Shown in pieces: positions 8,502 to 17,200 of a DNA stretch of 64,000 bases. Source of the stretch: Roseateles sp. SL47. GTDB lineage: Bacteria > Pseudomonadota > Gammaproteobacteria > Burkholderiales > Burkholderiaceae_C. The position numbers and the translations under genes are program-made. Position 1 is the first letter of the stretch, and each line of letters opens with the position of its first letter. Location of the stretch: positions 3,534,001 through 3,598,000 of the forward strand of contig NZ_CP113068.1 in NCBI RefSeq assembly GCF_026625885.1. Reading direction: 5' to 3'. The notes beneath the pieces were generated by a model that saw only the letters and a list, made by a program, of their open reading frames with translations, made no database searches and was not told the origin of the DNA.

Positions 8502-9257
8502 TCATGCCGGGTCCTGTTTCTTGCGCAGCGACTCGCCTTTGAGCGCGATCTTGTGGGCCGAGTGAACGATGCGGTCGAGGATGGCGTCAGCCAGGGTCGG
8601 ATCGTCCAGCCACTCGTGCCAGCTGGAGACCGGCAACTGGCTGGTGATGAGAGTCGAGCGGCTGCCGACCCGGTCGTCGAGCAGCTCCAGCAGGTCGTTG
8701 CGGTCGGCCGCCGTGATCGGCGCAATGGCGAAGTCATCAATGACCAACAAGTCGATGCGCGCCAGTTGCGCCAGGCGCCGGCTGAAGGAACCATCGCCGT
8801 GCGCGACCCGGAGTTCCTCCAGCAAGCGAGGCGCCCGTGTGTACAGCACGGCGAATCCCTGGCGAGCCGCCTGCTGAGCCAGTGCGCATGCCAGCCAGGT
8901 CTTGCCGCAACCGGTGGCCCCGGTGAGCAGCACGTTGTGGCCGTGGCGCAGCCAGTCGCAGCCCGCCAGTTGGGTGATGAGGCTGCGATCCAGGCCGCGC
9001 GAACCGCGCCAGTTGATGTCCTCGATGCAGGCGCTGCTGACCTTGAGTTTGGCGGCCTTGAGCAGCCGGGCCAGGCGTTTGCCGTCGCGCCAGTCAACCT
9101 CGCGCTGCACCAACATGGCCAGCCGCTCCTCGAAGGACAACTCGGCCGCCGCCGTGCGTATGGCGTCATCGGCCAGCGCGTTCACCATGCCGTCCAGGCG
9201 CAGGCCGCGCAGTTGATCCAGGGTATGTTCGTTGAGCAAGAGCTTCTCCTTCTTCAA
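8502..9257 (-). CDS. istB: IS21 helper ATPase IstB
   Basis: A 251-aa AAA+ ATPase related to DnaC that works with IstA to select and join target DNA. Walker A is [14 protein letters not shown] (about residues 108-121) and Walker B is [11 protein letters not shown]. The N-terminal IstB region [18 protein letters not shown] and the C-terminal [16 protein letters not shown] are typical. Length is normal for the family and the frame is intact. Its ATG at 9257 overlaps the end of istA by 4 nt, consistent with translational coupling. Confidence 0.93.
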   Translation of the reverse strand: MKKEKLLLNEHTLDQLRGLRLDGMVNALADDAIRTAAAELSFEERLAMLVQREVDWRDGKRLARLLKAAKLKVSSACIEDINWRGSRGLDRSLITQLAGCDWLRHGHNVLLTGATGCGKTWLACALAQQAARQGFAVLYTRAPRLLEELRVAHGDGSFSRRLAQLARIDLLVIDDFAIAPITAADRNDLLELLDDRVGSRSTLITSQLPVSSWHEWLDDPTLADAILDRIVHSAHKIALKGESLRKKQDPA

Positions 9258-10828
9258 TGGTAGTAATCGGGGCCGCGCACGTTGTCGTGCAGCGGCAGGG
9301 CGGCTTGTGTGGCTGGAGCCGACGCGGCTTGCCGGTCCAGCCCGGTGGTGAGGATCGACTTGATGCTCTGATAGGTCGGTGAGCGGATCGCCATGGCGCG
9401 AACGCAGGCCGCTTCCAGCCGCTCATGGCCGAATCGGCGCGCCAAGCTCTGCAGGCCGAGGCAGGATCGGTAGCCCTGCTCGGGGTGCGGCCGGTGCTCC
9501 ATCTGCCAGCGCACCACGGCGGCAGTGGCCTCGCCGATGCGCTCCCCCAGGCCAGGAGCTTGGCCGGCGTCCATTCCCGGTGGGCGCGGTGCGAAGCGGG
9601 CATGTGCTCCGGTGCCGTCGTGTGGGCGCCACGCCGCTCGCTGTAGGCGTGCACGGCCACGCGTTGCTGACGGCTGAGGATCTCCACCGTGGTCGAGGTG
9701 ACGCGCAACTCGACCTGCTCGCGCACCAGCCGGTGCGGCACGCTGTAGTAATGGCCATCGAGCTCGACGTGGTAGTCGATATTGACGCGGGCGCGTTTGA
9801 AGCGGGCGATGGGCATGCGGGCCGCCGGCAGCGGCTTGAGCACAGGTCGGTCCAGGGCCGCGAAGGCGCTGGCCCGGCAGCCGGGCAGCTTCTTGAACGG
9901 GCGTTGGTTCAGATCGACCAGCAAGACCCGGATGGCGGCGTTGAGCTCGGCCAGGGTGAAGAAGCGTCGATGCCGCAGCCGCGCCAGAATCCAGCGCTCG
10001 ACGATCTGCACGCCAACCTCCACCTTGGGCTTGTCGCGGGGGTGAGCGGGCCGAGCCGGCAGCATCGCCACGTCATAGTGGTCGCAGAACTCCTCGACCA
10101 GGCGGCCGGGCGTGGTTTCGTACCGGTCCGGCCGGGCAATCAGGGCCCGAGCCTGGTCCGGCACGATCAGCCGGGGCACGCCACCCATGAACTCCAGTGC
10201 GTCCATGATGGCACCGACCCAGTCGGCGGCAGTCTGCGTCGGGGTGGCACAGGCAAAGGTGTAGTTCGAGGCGCCGAGCACGGCCACGAAGATCTGGGCG
10301 GCACTGATCTCGCCGGTGGCAGCGTCGATCAGCGGCACGGTCTGGCCGGCGTAGTCGATGAACAGACGCTCGCCGGCTGGGTGGACCTGGCGCATCGAGC
10401 GCTTGAGGCCGGTCACCCAGGTACGGTACTTCACGCAGAAGCTGGTGTACTTGTAGGCTTGCGAGCCGGCGTCGGCCAGGCTGCGCTGGTACTCCTCCCA
10501 GAGCAGTTGCAGGGTGACGCCGGGGCGCTTGAGTTCCCTGGTGGACGAGGGCGAAGTCGGGTTCGAGCTGGGTGCTCGCACGCGGCACGGGCGGGCCGTA
10601 CAGGCGGGCTTCCAGGGCAGCATCGTCCAAGGTCTGAGCGATGGCCCAATCCACTCTGGCGGCGCGGGCCTTCATGACGATGCTGTTGACGGTCGTCTTG
10701 GCGATGCCCAGAACGCGCGAGCACTCGCGCATGCTCAGGCCCGATTCCAGGTGCAGTCGAAGGGTTTGACGTAGTTGGCGCATGTGAATCCTGGGGGTGG
10801 GCATGAGGACCGAAAAATCGGTCAGCAT
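9254..10828 (-). pseudogene. istA: IS21 transposase IstA with two frameshifts
   Basis: The coding sequence is distributed over three frames. The N-terminal HTH part (MRQLRQTLRLHLESGLSMRE) reads to VHQ at about 10538, where one extra G shifts the frame. The central DDE part then runs with [15 protein letters not shown] and [12 protein letters not shown] to about 9550. There a G is missing from a G-run and the C-terminal part ([12 protein letters not shown] to PDYYH) continues in another frame. Correcting both yields a full-length protein of about 515 aa. Both breaks are in short G tracts, so they could be real decay or consensus errors. Confidence 0.85.
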
Positions 10829-10849
10829 GCCAACGGCTCAGGTCACTTG

Positions 10850-10978
10850 CGCGCGCCCGGGGTGTCCGGGATCAGATTGAAACGCTGTCCGCGTTCAGCC
10901 TGAAATGGTGTCCGCCTTCGTCTGAAACGCTGTCCGCGTTCCGCTGAAATGGGTGGCCGCGATGGGCTGAAATACGCA
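10850..10978. repeat. IS21 multiple terminal repeats, istA-side end
   Basis: At least four spaced copies of GAAACGCTGTCCGCG-like sequence precede the terminus, alternating with TCAGCCTGAAATGG-like spacers. The array faces istA and ends at the target duplication. Confidence 0.78.
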
Positions 10979-11019
10979 CCTGAGGACGCAATAGTGAATT
11001 CCACCGAGCGCTTGTCGGC

Positions 11020-11349
11020 TCACGCCTCACTGCCGGCCTGAGGGGGCCTGCGGCATCCCGCTACAAGCGCGGCTCCGGCTTCACGGCTGATTGATCTGTC
11101 TTCTTGGTGTGCGAGGCCCAAAGGCCGCTGGTCGCGGCCCGTCGGCTGACGTGTCGCCTCGATGAGTTCAATGTCCTTCTTGAGCAACTCATTGATGAGC
11201 TGCCCAACCGCGACGCCGCGGGCCTTGGCGCAAACTGAGAAGTAAGCCTGCGCAAGCCGCGTCCCATGCGGTCGCTTTGGACAGCAAAACGGCCTATGAC
11301 TGTGATCCGTGTCGCGTGACACAGTCCCAGTACACAGGCCGTTTGCCAC
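11020..11349 (-). CDS. Small hypothetical protein next to tRNA-Ala, uncertain
   Basis: A 109-aa frame whose central part, LAQAYFSVCAKARGVAVGQLINELLKKDIELIEATR, looks like a genuine helical protein and vaguely like a ribbon-helix-helix or related DNA-binding segment. Its N-terminus crosses a 60-bp imperfect palindrome and its C-terminus overlaps the end of the Imm52-like gene, so the true gene is probably only part of this frame. It lies between the island and the tRNA gene. It could be a decayed passenger gene; I cannot assign a function. Confidence 0.3.
   Translation of the reverse strand: MANGLCTGTVSRDTDHSHRPFCCPKRPHGTRLAQAYFSVCAKARGVAVGQLINELLKKDIELIEATRQPTGRDQRPLGLAHQEDRSISREAGAALVAGCRRPPQAGSEA
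11287..11344. repeat. 58-bp imperfect palindrome near tRNA-Ala
   Basis: Outer arms AAACGGCCT (11287-11295) and AGGCCGTTT (11336-11344) pair perfectly. Inner arms GTGTC and GACAC flank a GCGT loop. The intermediate part pairs poorly. It sits about 55 bp from the tRNA 3' end and could be a terminator-like or recombination structure. Confidence 0.55.
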
Positions 11350-11397
11350 AGTCCCCAGCTATTGCTGCTCCCATAGGAGAACGGACTGAAATTCGGT

Positions 11398-11473
<76 letters not shown>

Positions 11474-11568
11474 CCAACATGAAATTCACTATAGCAGCAA
11501 AGCCTTGGTTGCTGCCTTGACGAAACCCGGGATTACCACTGACACCGAGGCGCAGAACGCACGCGTCG

Positions 11569-13497
11569 CTACCAGCGGCAGCCCTTGTCCTTGGCTGTAT
11601 CCCTCACCAACGGCACCACGGCCAGCAAGCCCTTGTCGGCATAGGCCTTGCGGCATTCTTCCTGGCCGGCACGTTTGAGTTCTTCAGCCAGTTTGTCGCG
11701 CGGCTCTGGCGGGGTGGGGACCGCCTGGATGACGCCATAGGCATTGCCTCGTGGCAATGCCGGGCCGCGTTGCGGGCGTGGCGTCAGGTCCAGGCGATTC
11801 GGGGCGTTGGGGGGCGTGGAGGCAGGTGTGGCGACATCCTGCCCCACCCTTGACCCAGCATCTGGCGCGCCGATGCTCGGTTGGGAACTGCTGGGGGTCG
11901 TGGACCCATCCAGAGAGATCCGATTGGCCGGTGTGGGCGTTGTGCGCGGACTCGATGAAAGGGATGGGGCCGGCCGCGCGGTCGAGGCACTGGGAGGCAC
12001 TGCTGCAGCGCTTGGCGGCGCCACCGCCGGAGCCGCAGGCGCGGCAGTTGGGGGTGACTGGACTGGCGGCGTCGGGGAAGTTGTCGCGGGCGTCGGGGAC
12101 GGCGGCATCGCAGCCGGCGGAGGCACCGTTGGCGGGGTGGTTGCAGCAGGCGTTGCCGTCTGCGCGGGTGGAGCGGTGGCCAATGGAGGTGCAGGTGTCG
12201 GCGGTGATGCCACCTGTGCCTGCGTTGGCACGGGCACGTTCGTGGCGGGCGGATGGGGCACAGCCGGTGCCACCTGGGGCTGCGTTGGCGCTGGCGTCAG
12301 CGTCGGTAGCGGCGCTGGCGCGGTCAATGCCGCAGGTGCGGGCGGCGGCGTGACACTGGGGCGTTCCGTTGCAGGCCTTTCCAGGCGTCGCACGGTGGGG
12401 GGGCTTTCAGTCAGTGTGGGCCGCGGTGGTTCCGGCAGCTTCGGTGCGGCGGGCGCTTGCAGTGCTGCCTCCGGCGCAGGCACCGGTTGACGTCGGATCG
12501 CCTGCCCCGAAGGCCGCTCGATCCGCCGGACTGTCGTGGAGGTGTCGCCGCTCAACGTGGGGCGAGGCGGCTCCGGCAATTGCAGCGTCGCAGGGCCTTG
12601 CAGCGGTCCCTCCGGTTCCACGTGAAGGCGACGGTCTGCCGCCGTGCCCGCCGGTGGCAGGCGCTCAATCCGGCGCAGGGTCGCCGCCGTATCGCTCAGG
12701 GTAGGGCGGGGGGGCTCTGGCAACTGAAGGGGGGCGGGTGCTTGCAGCGGCGCATCAGACCGCGCCAGCGGCAGCTTTTGCGCGGCCTCCCGCGACGACG
12801 ACAGACGCCCCACCGTCGGGGAATTGTCCGCAGGCAGAGACAAGGTGGCCGTCGGCGTGGGAGGTTCAGCAGCCGGGGATGGCGATATCGGTGCCGGTGT
12901 GGTCGATGGAGTGGCAGGTGCCGTCGAGGTGGGTGTCTCAGTGCTTGTTGCGGTGGTGGGGTTTCCCTGCGCACGGGGGAGCGGGTTCGCTGCCTGGGGT
13001 GCTTGCTCGCGTGTGACCGGAGCAGGCGCTTCGGCCCCTCGCGCGCTTGCCTTCACCTCCGCTCGCGCCCCCGGGTCTTCATCACCCGTCAACCGTTCCC
13101 CGGGCGTCTGCCGCCACTGCCCTTGTCTGGCGGCTCCCGGCGCGCTGTCGGCAGGCGGCTGCTCCGTTCGCACGGTGCCCCCATGACGCTGCTCCATCGC
13201 CGTCCCGACCGGCCCGCGCTCCGGCACGATGACAGCCGGCTCTCCCGATCCCTGCTCATACCGATCGCCCTGCAGCCGGATGCTGATGGGGCCCCATACG
13301 CCTTCGCCAGGCTTTGCCGTGCCCCCTGGGGCATTGCCCACCACCAAAACCACCAGCATATGCAGCAGCACCGCCAGCATGAGGGCGGGTCCCAGATGGT
13401 TGGGGGGGCGGGCAGGCGGATATTCCGAGGAGAGAACGGCGGACAAGGTGGCTGCAGCGGTCAGGAGTCGCTCCAGCCGCAGCATAGCCCGGAACAT
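11569..13497 (-). CDS. Proline-rich membrane-anchored hypothetical protein
   Basis: A 642-aa protein with one membrane segment near residues 38-55 (LGPALMLAVLLHMLVVLVV) followed by a long Pro/Ala/Thr-rich region. Three repeats of about 50 residues contain PEPPRPTLS followed by RRIERP or RRLERP. The C-terminus is short and ordered-looking (EECRKAYADKGLLAVVPL, then a Cys near the end). Architecture resembles TonB-like or periplasm-spanning linkers, but no TonB C-terminal domain is evident. It is probably anchored in the inner membrane with the bulk in the periplasm. No recognised family. The 177 bp between it and the next gene show no clear feature. Confidence 0.7.
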   Translation of the reverse strand: MFRAMLRLERLLTAAATLSAVLSSEYPPARPPNHLGPALMLAVLLHMLVVLVVGNAPGGTAKPGEGVWGPISIRLQGDRYEQGSGEPAVIVPERGPVGTAMEQRHGGTVRTEQPPADSAPGAARQGQWRQTPGERLTGDEDPGARAEVKASARGAEAPAPVTREQAPQAANPLPRAQGNPTTATSTETPTSTAPATPSTTPAPISPSPAAEPPTPTATLSLPADNSPTVGRLSSSREAAQKLPLARSDAPLQAPAPLQLPEPPRPTLSDTAATLRRIERLPPAGTAADRRLHVEPEGPLQGPATLQLPEPPRPTLSGDTSTTVRRIERPSGQAIRRQPVPAPEAALQAPAAPKLPEPPRPTLTESPPTVRRLERPATERPSVTPPPAPAALTAPAPLPTLTPAPTQPQVAPAVPHPPATNVPVPTQAQVASPPTPAPPLATAPPAQTATPAATTPPTVPPPAAMPPSPTPATTSPTPPVQSPPTAAPAAPAVAPPSAAAVPPSASTARPAPSLSSSPRTTPTPANRISLDGSTTPSSSQPSIGAPDAGSRVGQDVATPASTPPNAPNRLDLTPRPQRGPALPRGNAYGVIQAVPTPPEPRDKLAEELKRAGQEECRKAYADKGLLAVVPLVRDTAKDKGCRW

Positions 13498-13674
13498 CGC
13501 TTGGACTGTGGTCAGGCGCTCTGCATGAGCGCAACTGCGGCTACTCGATTACCCGAGGGTCCGTCAGACGTTGAAGCAAGGAAGGGGCAGAGAACCCGTC
13601 CGCCTGATCGCGGACAGTGGGTTGAGGCAATGGGCAGGAGCCCAAGGGGCAGGGGGGCGCCGCCCCGCCGTGCC

Positions 13675-14934
13675 TCAGGTGTTGGGGGCCTGAGTCAGAT
13701 CCGCGCGGCGCGCGCCAGTGAAACGCTTGGCCCAATAAGCCTCACGCATGTCTTCCACACGCACGGCACCGCCTGCACGCGGGGAATGGATGAACTTGCC
13801 TTCACCCACATAGATGCCCACGTGGGAGAACGTGGCGCGCATGGTGTTGAAGAACACCAGGTCGCCAGGCTTCAGATCTTCCTTCTTGATCGAAATCAGA
13901 GAAGACATCTTGGCCTGTTCGTCGGCACGACGCGGCAGCACCAGCCCCACGCTCATCTCGAAGATGTGGCGCGTGAAGCCGCTGCAGTCGAAACCATTGC
14001 TCACAGAATTGCCACCGCGGCGGTAGGGGACGCCGAGGAAGTTCATGGCCGACAGCACCAGGTTGGAGGCCCGGTCCCGCACTTCATTCAGCAGGCTGGG
14101 ATTGCCTGCCAGCGCGGCGTTTTCTGCCTGCGTTTGCGCCTGTGCCTGCGCGACGATGCCGTGTTGCTGCAGGAAGCGCGAGACGGAGTCACTGGAAGAC
14201 ACACCTGCGGCGCCCATCATGGCGGTGGCCGGAAGCGCGGGCGCTGCCGGGGCCATCATGGTGTTTGCGGCGGTGATGCTGGGTGCCATGGCCCCAGACG
14301 TTGCCGAGGCATTCTGCGCAGCCGCCACCGAGGCCACTGCCGGTGCAGCGGCCGACAGGCTGCCCACCTGCGCATTCATGGCCGTGCCGGACGAGGAGGT
14401 CACACCGGCCGCATGCCCAGCGCCACTGCCTGTGCGCATCAGGCTCTGCCCGTAGGCGCCCATCATCGTGCCCGGAGGCGGGGCCAGGAGGTCCGCCACC
14501 TTGGCGTCGGCCTTGTCCGCGCGCTTGAGCTCGGGTTTGTCTTGCTGCCTGTCTTGTGGCTTGTCTTGCTGGGGCTTGGCGTCCAGGTCCGCCTTGGCGA
14601 CCTTGTCAGCTTTGTCGGCCTTGTCAGCTTTTTCTGCCGCAGCCGCCGTGCCCGGCTTGCTCTTGTCGTTGCCCTGCTTCGAGTGTGCGCTCTTCGTATC
14701 GCTCTTCGTATCGCGCTTCGTATTGGCCGCACTTGTTGAAGCGGGCTTGGCGCTCTGCTTGCCGTTCTGCTTGTGCTTGGCTGCGGCGGCGGGTTTTTCA
14801 CCGTCTGCCGCCTGCGCTGTTTGTTGCGCCCAGCAACTACCGGCCGTCAAGGCGCAAAGCAGGCCCAGTGCGGCCGTGGCGCGCTGGACATTCTTGCGGT
14901 GAGGAGCAGAAGAAGTAGGACGGACAGTTCGCAT
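13675..14934 (-). CDS. NlpC/P60 family cell-wall hydrolase
   Basis: A 419-aa secreted protein. An N-terminal signal peptide (about residues 18-37, ending SCWAQQ) is followed by a Lys/Ala/Asp-rich low-complexity region with repeated KADKADK and then an Ala/Met-rich stretch. The C-terminal NlpC/P60 domain has the catalytic Cys in NGFDCSGFTRH (about residue 317), the His in TFSHVGIYVG and a following HSPRAGG. Such enzymes cleave the D-Glu-diaminopimelate peptide bond in peptidoglycan. The long charged linker probably reaches across the periplasm or binds the wall. It is apparently monocistronic. Confidence 0.88.
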   Translation of the reverse strand: MRTVRPTSSAPHRKNVQRATAALGLLCALTAGSCWAQQTAQAADGEKPAAAAKHKQNGKQSAKPASTSAANTKRDTKSDTKSAHSKQGNDKSKPGTAAAAEKADKADKADKVAKADLDAKPQQDKPQDRQQDKPELKRADKADAKVADLLAPPPGTMMGAYGQSLMRTGSGAGHAAGVTSSSGTAMNAQVGSLSAAAPAVASVAAAQNASATSGAMAPSITAANTMMAPAAPALPATAMMGAAGVSSSDSVSRFLQQHGIVAQAQAQTQAENAALAGNPSLLNEVRDRASNLVLSAMNFLGVPYRRGGNSVSNGFDCSGFTRHIFEMSVGLVLPRRADEQAKMSSLISIKKEDLKPGDLVFFNTMRATFSHVGIYVGEGKFIHSPRAGGAVRVEDMREAYWAKRFTGARRADLTQAPNT

Positions 14935-15292
14935 CGTTATTGGGCGCGGAGCTTAAGAAGCGGAGCCGCGCTGGTCAAGCATCGGACCTTGGGGATTGCC
15001 CCAGGGCCGCTACCTGGCTTCGGGAAAGTCCTCGACAGGGCGACGAGTCTCCCCTCAGGAAAACCCGCATTGAACCATACAGGTGATGACAAAAGGTGTT
15101 TGAAGAAGTTTCCGATCGTGAGTTGGCGTGCGTTTTTCGCGGGTGTAAAGCTTGGGCCGATCTCGAAGCGTCTCGTTCTTGATATGGGGCAAATGCGCAG
15201 GCCTGGTTCGTAGCCCGGGTCAGGGTGTCGTCAGACGCCATGCGTGAAATCAACCCATGGCGCCGCTCAGAGCGCCAGATGGAGACAGCCCG
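14935..15292. other. Intergenic region between the NlpC/P60 gene and prpE
   Basis: This 358-bp gap must carry promoters for two divergent genes. I see no convincing -10/-35 pair, operator or riboswitch. GGAG about 9 nt before 15293 is the probable prpE ribosome-binding site. Confidence 0.4.
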
Positions 15293-17200
15293 ATGACCGC
15301 GATCGACTACCAGACCTTTTACGACCGCTCACTGAGCGACCCGGATGGATTCTGGACCGAGCAGGCCCAGTTGATCGATTGGGGTCAGCCCTTTGAGCAG
15401 GTCTGTGACATCAGCCGACCGCCATTCGTTCGATGGTTTGCAGGCGGCACCACCAATCTCTGCCACAACGCGGTGGACCGCCATGCGGCCACGCGGCCCG
15501 ACGCCACCGCCTTGATCTGGTCCTCCAGCGAGGTGGACCGTGAAGAGATCTACAGCTTTGCCCAGTTGCATCGTGAGGTGCAGATCATGGCCGCAGTGTT
15601 GCAGGCGCAAGGGGTGAAGCAGGGCGATCGTGTGCTGATCTACATGCCGATGATTCCGCAGGCCGCGTTTGCCATGTTGGCCTGTGCACGGCTGGGCGCC
15701 ATCCATTCGGTGGTGTTTGGCGGCTTTGCCAGCCATGCCTTGGCCAATCGCATTGACGATGCCGAGCCGGTGCTGATCATCAGTGCCGATGCGGGCAGCC
15801 GGGGCGGCAAGATCGTGCCCTACAAGCCATTGCTGGATGAGGCCTTGCGGCTCAGCGCCCATCCACCGCGGGCGGTGCTGATGGTGGACCGCGGCCTGAG
15901 CCCCTTCGAGCGTCAGGCCGGCCGGGATCTGGATTACGCGCCGCTGCGGGAGGCGCATCTGCAGGCCGAGGTGCCTTGTGTCTGGCTGCAGTCCGAGGCG
16001 CCGAGCTACACGCTCTACACCAGCGGCACCACCGGGCGACCCAAAGGCGTCCAGCGGGACACCGGCGGTTATGCGGTGGCCCTGGCTGCCAGCCTGCGTC
16101 ACATTTTTGATGGACGGCCAGGCGAAACCTTCTTCTCCACCAGCGACATCGGCTGGGTGGTCGGCCACAGCTACATCGTCTACGGGCCGCTGATCGCCGG
16201 CATGGCCACGGTGATGTATGAGGGCCTGCCGACGCGGCCGGACGCCGGGGTGTGGTGGCATCTCGTGGAGCGGCATCGCGTGACCGTGATGTTCAGCGCC
16301 CCCACCGCAGTGCGGGTGCTGAAGAAGCAGGATCCGTCCTTCCTCACCCGGCATGACCTGAGCAGCCTGCGCCATCTCTTCCTGGCGGGTGAGCCCCTGG
16401 ATGAACCTACCGCCCGATGGATTTCGGAGGCCATCGGCAAGCCGATCATCGACAACTATTGGCAGACCGAAACCGGCTGGCCGATTTTGACGCTGGCCCG
16501 TGGGGTGGCGCCGGCGGAGCCGAAATTCGGGTCGCCCGGGGTGCCGATGTATGGTTATCGTGTGCAGTTGGTGGATGAGCAGACCGGCGACGTGCTGCAC
16601 GGCGCCCATCAGAAGGGTTTGCTGGTGATCGATGGACCCTTGCCGCCGGGCTGCATGCAGACGGTGTGGCGAGACGATGAGCGCTTTCTGCGCACCTATT
16701 GGTCCAGCGTGCCGGGCCGTCAGGTCTATTCCACCTTCGACTGGGCGGTGCGGGACGAGCAGGGCTACTACTTCATCCTGGGGCGCAGCGACGATGTGAT
16801 CAACGTCGCCGGGCACCGGCTCGGCACCCGCGAAATCGAGGAGTGCATCGCCGGTCATCCCGCCGTGGCGGAAGTGGCGGTGGTGGGCGTGGCCGATGCG
16901 CTGAAGGGGCAGGTGGCGCTGGCCTTTGCGGTGTTGCGGGACCCCTCACGCGCAGAGACCCCCGCCCAGGCCCTGGCGCTGGAAGGCGACATCCTGAAGA
17001 AGGTGGATGCCGAATTGGGCGCGGTGGCGCGGCCCTCCCGGGTCCGGCTGGTGGCGGCTCTGCCCAAGACCCGTTCCGGCAAGCTGCTGCGCCGCGCGCT
17101 GCAGGCGGTGGCCGAGGGCCGCGACACCGGCGATCTCAGCACCATGGAAGACCCGGTCGCGCTGGAGCAGCTCAAGGCGCTGCTGGCGGCAGACCAGTAG
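15293..17200 (+). CDS. prpE: Propionate-CoA ligase (propionyl-CoA synthetase)
   Basis: A 635-aa acyl-adenylate-forming enzyme converting propionate, ATP and CoA to propionyl-CoA, feeding the methylcitrate or methylmalonyl pathway. It begins with the ACAS N-terminal region YQTFYDRSLSDPDGFW. The AMP-binding loop is YTSGTTGRPKGVQRDTGG (the VQRDTGG form is characteristic of PrpE rather than Acs), then DNYWQTETGWP, and the C-terminal RSDDVINVAGHRLGTREIEE. The catalytic Lys is in KTRSGKLLRR. The second ATG at 15293 fits the ribosome-binding site and family start. No prpB/C/D genes are adjacent. Its 3' end overlaps the convergent phosphatase gene by 29 bp. Confidence 0.92.
   Translation: MTAIDYQTFYDRSLSDPDGFWTEQAQLIDWGQPFEQVCDISRPPFVRWFAGGTTNLCHNAVDRHAATRPDATALIWSSSEVDREEIYSFAQLHREVQIMAAVLQAQGVKQGDRVLIYMPMIPQAAFAMLACARLGAIHSVVFGGFASHALANRIDDAEPVLIISADAGSRGGKIVPYKPLLDEALRLSAHPPRAVLMVDRGLSPFERQAGRDLDYAPLREAHLQAEVPCVWLQSEAPSYTLYTSGTTGRPKGVQRDTGGYAVALAASLRHIFDGRPGETFFSTSDIGWVVGHSYIVYGPLIAGMATVMYEGLPTRPDAGVWWHLVERHRVTVMFSAPTAVRVLKKQDPSFLTRHDLSSLRHLFLAGEPLDEPTARWISEAIGKPIIDNYWQTETGWPILTLARGVAPAEPKFGSPGVPMYGYRVQLVDEQTGDVLHGAHQKGLLVIDGPLPPGCMQTVWRDDERFLRTYWSSVPGRQVYSTFDWAVRDEQGYYFILGRSDDVINVAGHRLGTREIEECIAGHPAVAEVAVVGVADALKGQVALAFAVLRDPSRAETPAQALALEGDILKKVDAELGAVARPSRVRLVAALPKTRSGKLLRRALQAVAEGRDTGDLSTMEDPVALEQLKALLAADQ

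Larger units (their letters stand above)
8330..10978 (-). mobile_element. IS21 family insertion sequence, 2649 bp
   Basis: Ends read inward as TGCGGATTTCAGC at 8330 and TGCGTATTTCAGC at 10978 (reverse complement), starting with TG as in the family. Both ends carry several dispersed repeats of the CGGACAGCGTTTCA type (8360-8395, 10876-10960). A 6-bp target duplication CCTGAG flanks it at 8324-8329 and 10979-10984. Inside, istA and istB lie in the normal order on the minus strand. The istA frame is broken twice, so the element may no longer transpose. Confidence 0.92.
7950..11041 (+). pseudogene. Imm52-like immunity protein gene, 5' truncated and split by IS21
   Basis: The left piece (about 7950-8329) reads CARRMSAFLHDLAQQDAALS, NVIAELGFSFSAWTGREAD and SATCGVYSAVVRNSVVLSF, a pattern I associate with the Imm52 immunity family of polymorphic toxin systems. 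Removing IS21 (8330-10978) and one CCTGAG copy continues the frame as AFDPEDAIVNSTERL to a stop at 11041, the expected C-terminus. Family members have about 25 more N-terminal residues, so the 5' end is missing where the retron region begins. No cognate toxin gene is in the window. It is either an orphan immunity relic or debris from a toxin locus beyond the island. Confidence 0.65.

Noticed and set aside
11744..12490. Gly/Ala/Val-rich plus-strand frame that looks like a PE_PGRS-type protein
   Set aside because: It is the antisense translation of the proline-rich gene at 11569-13497.
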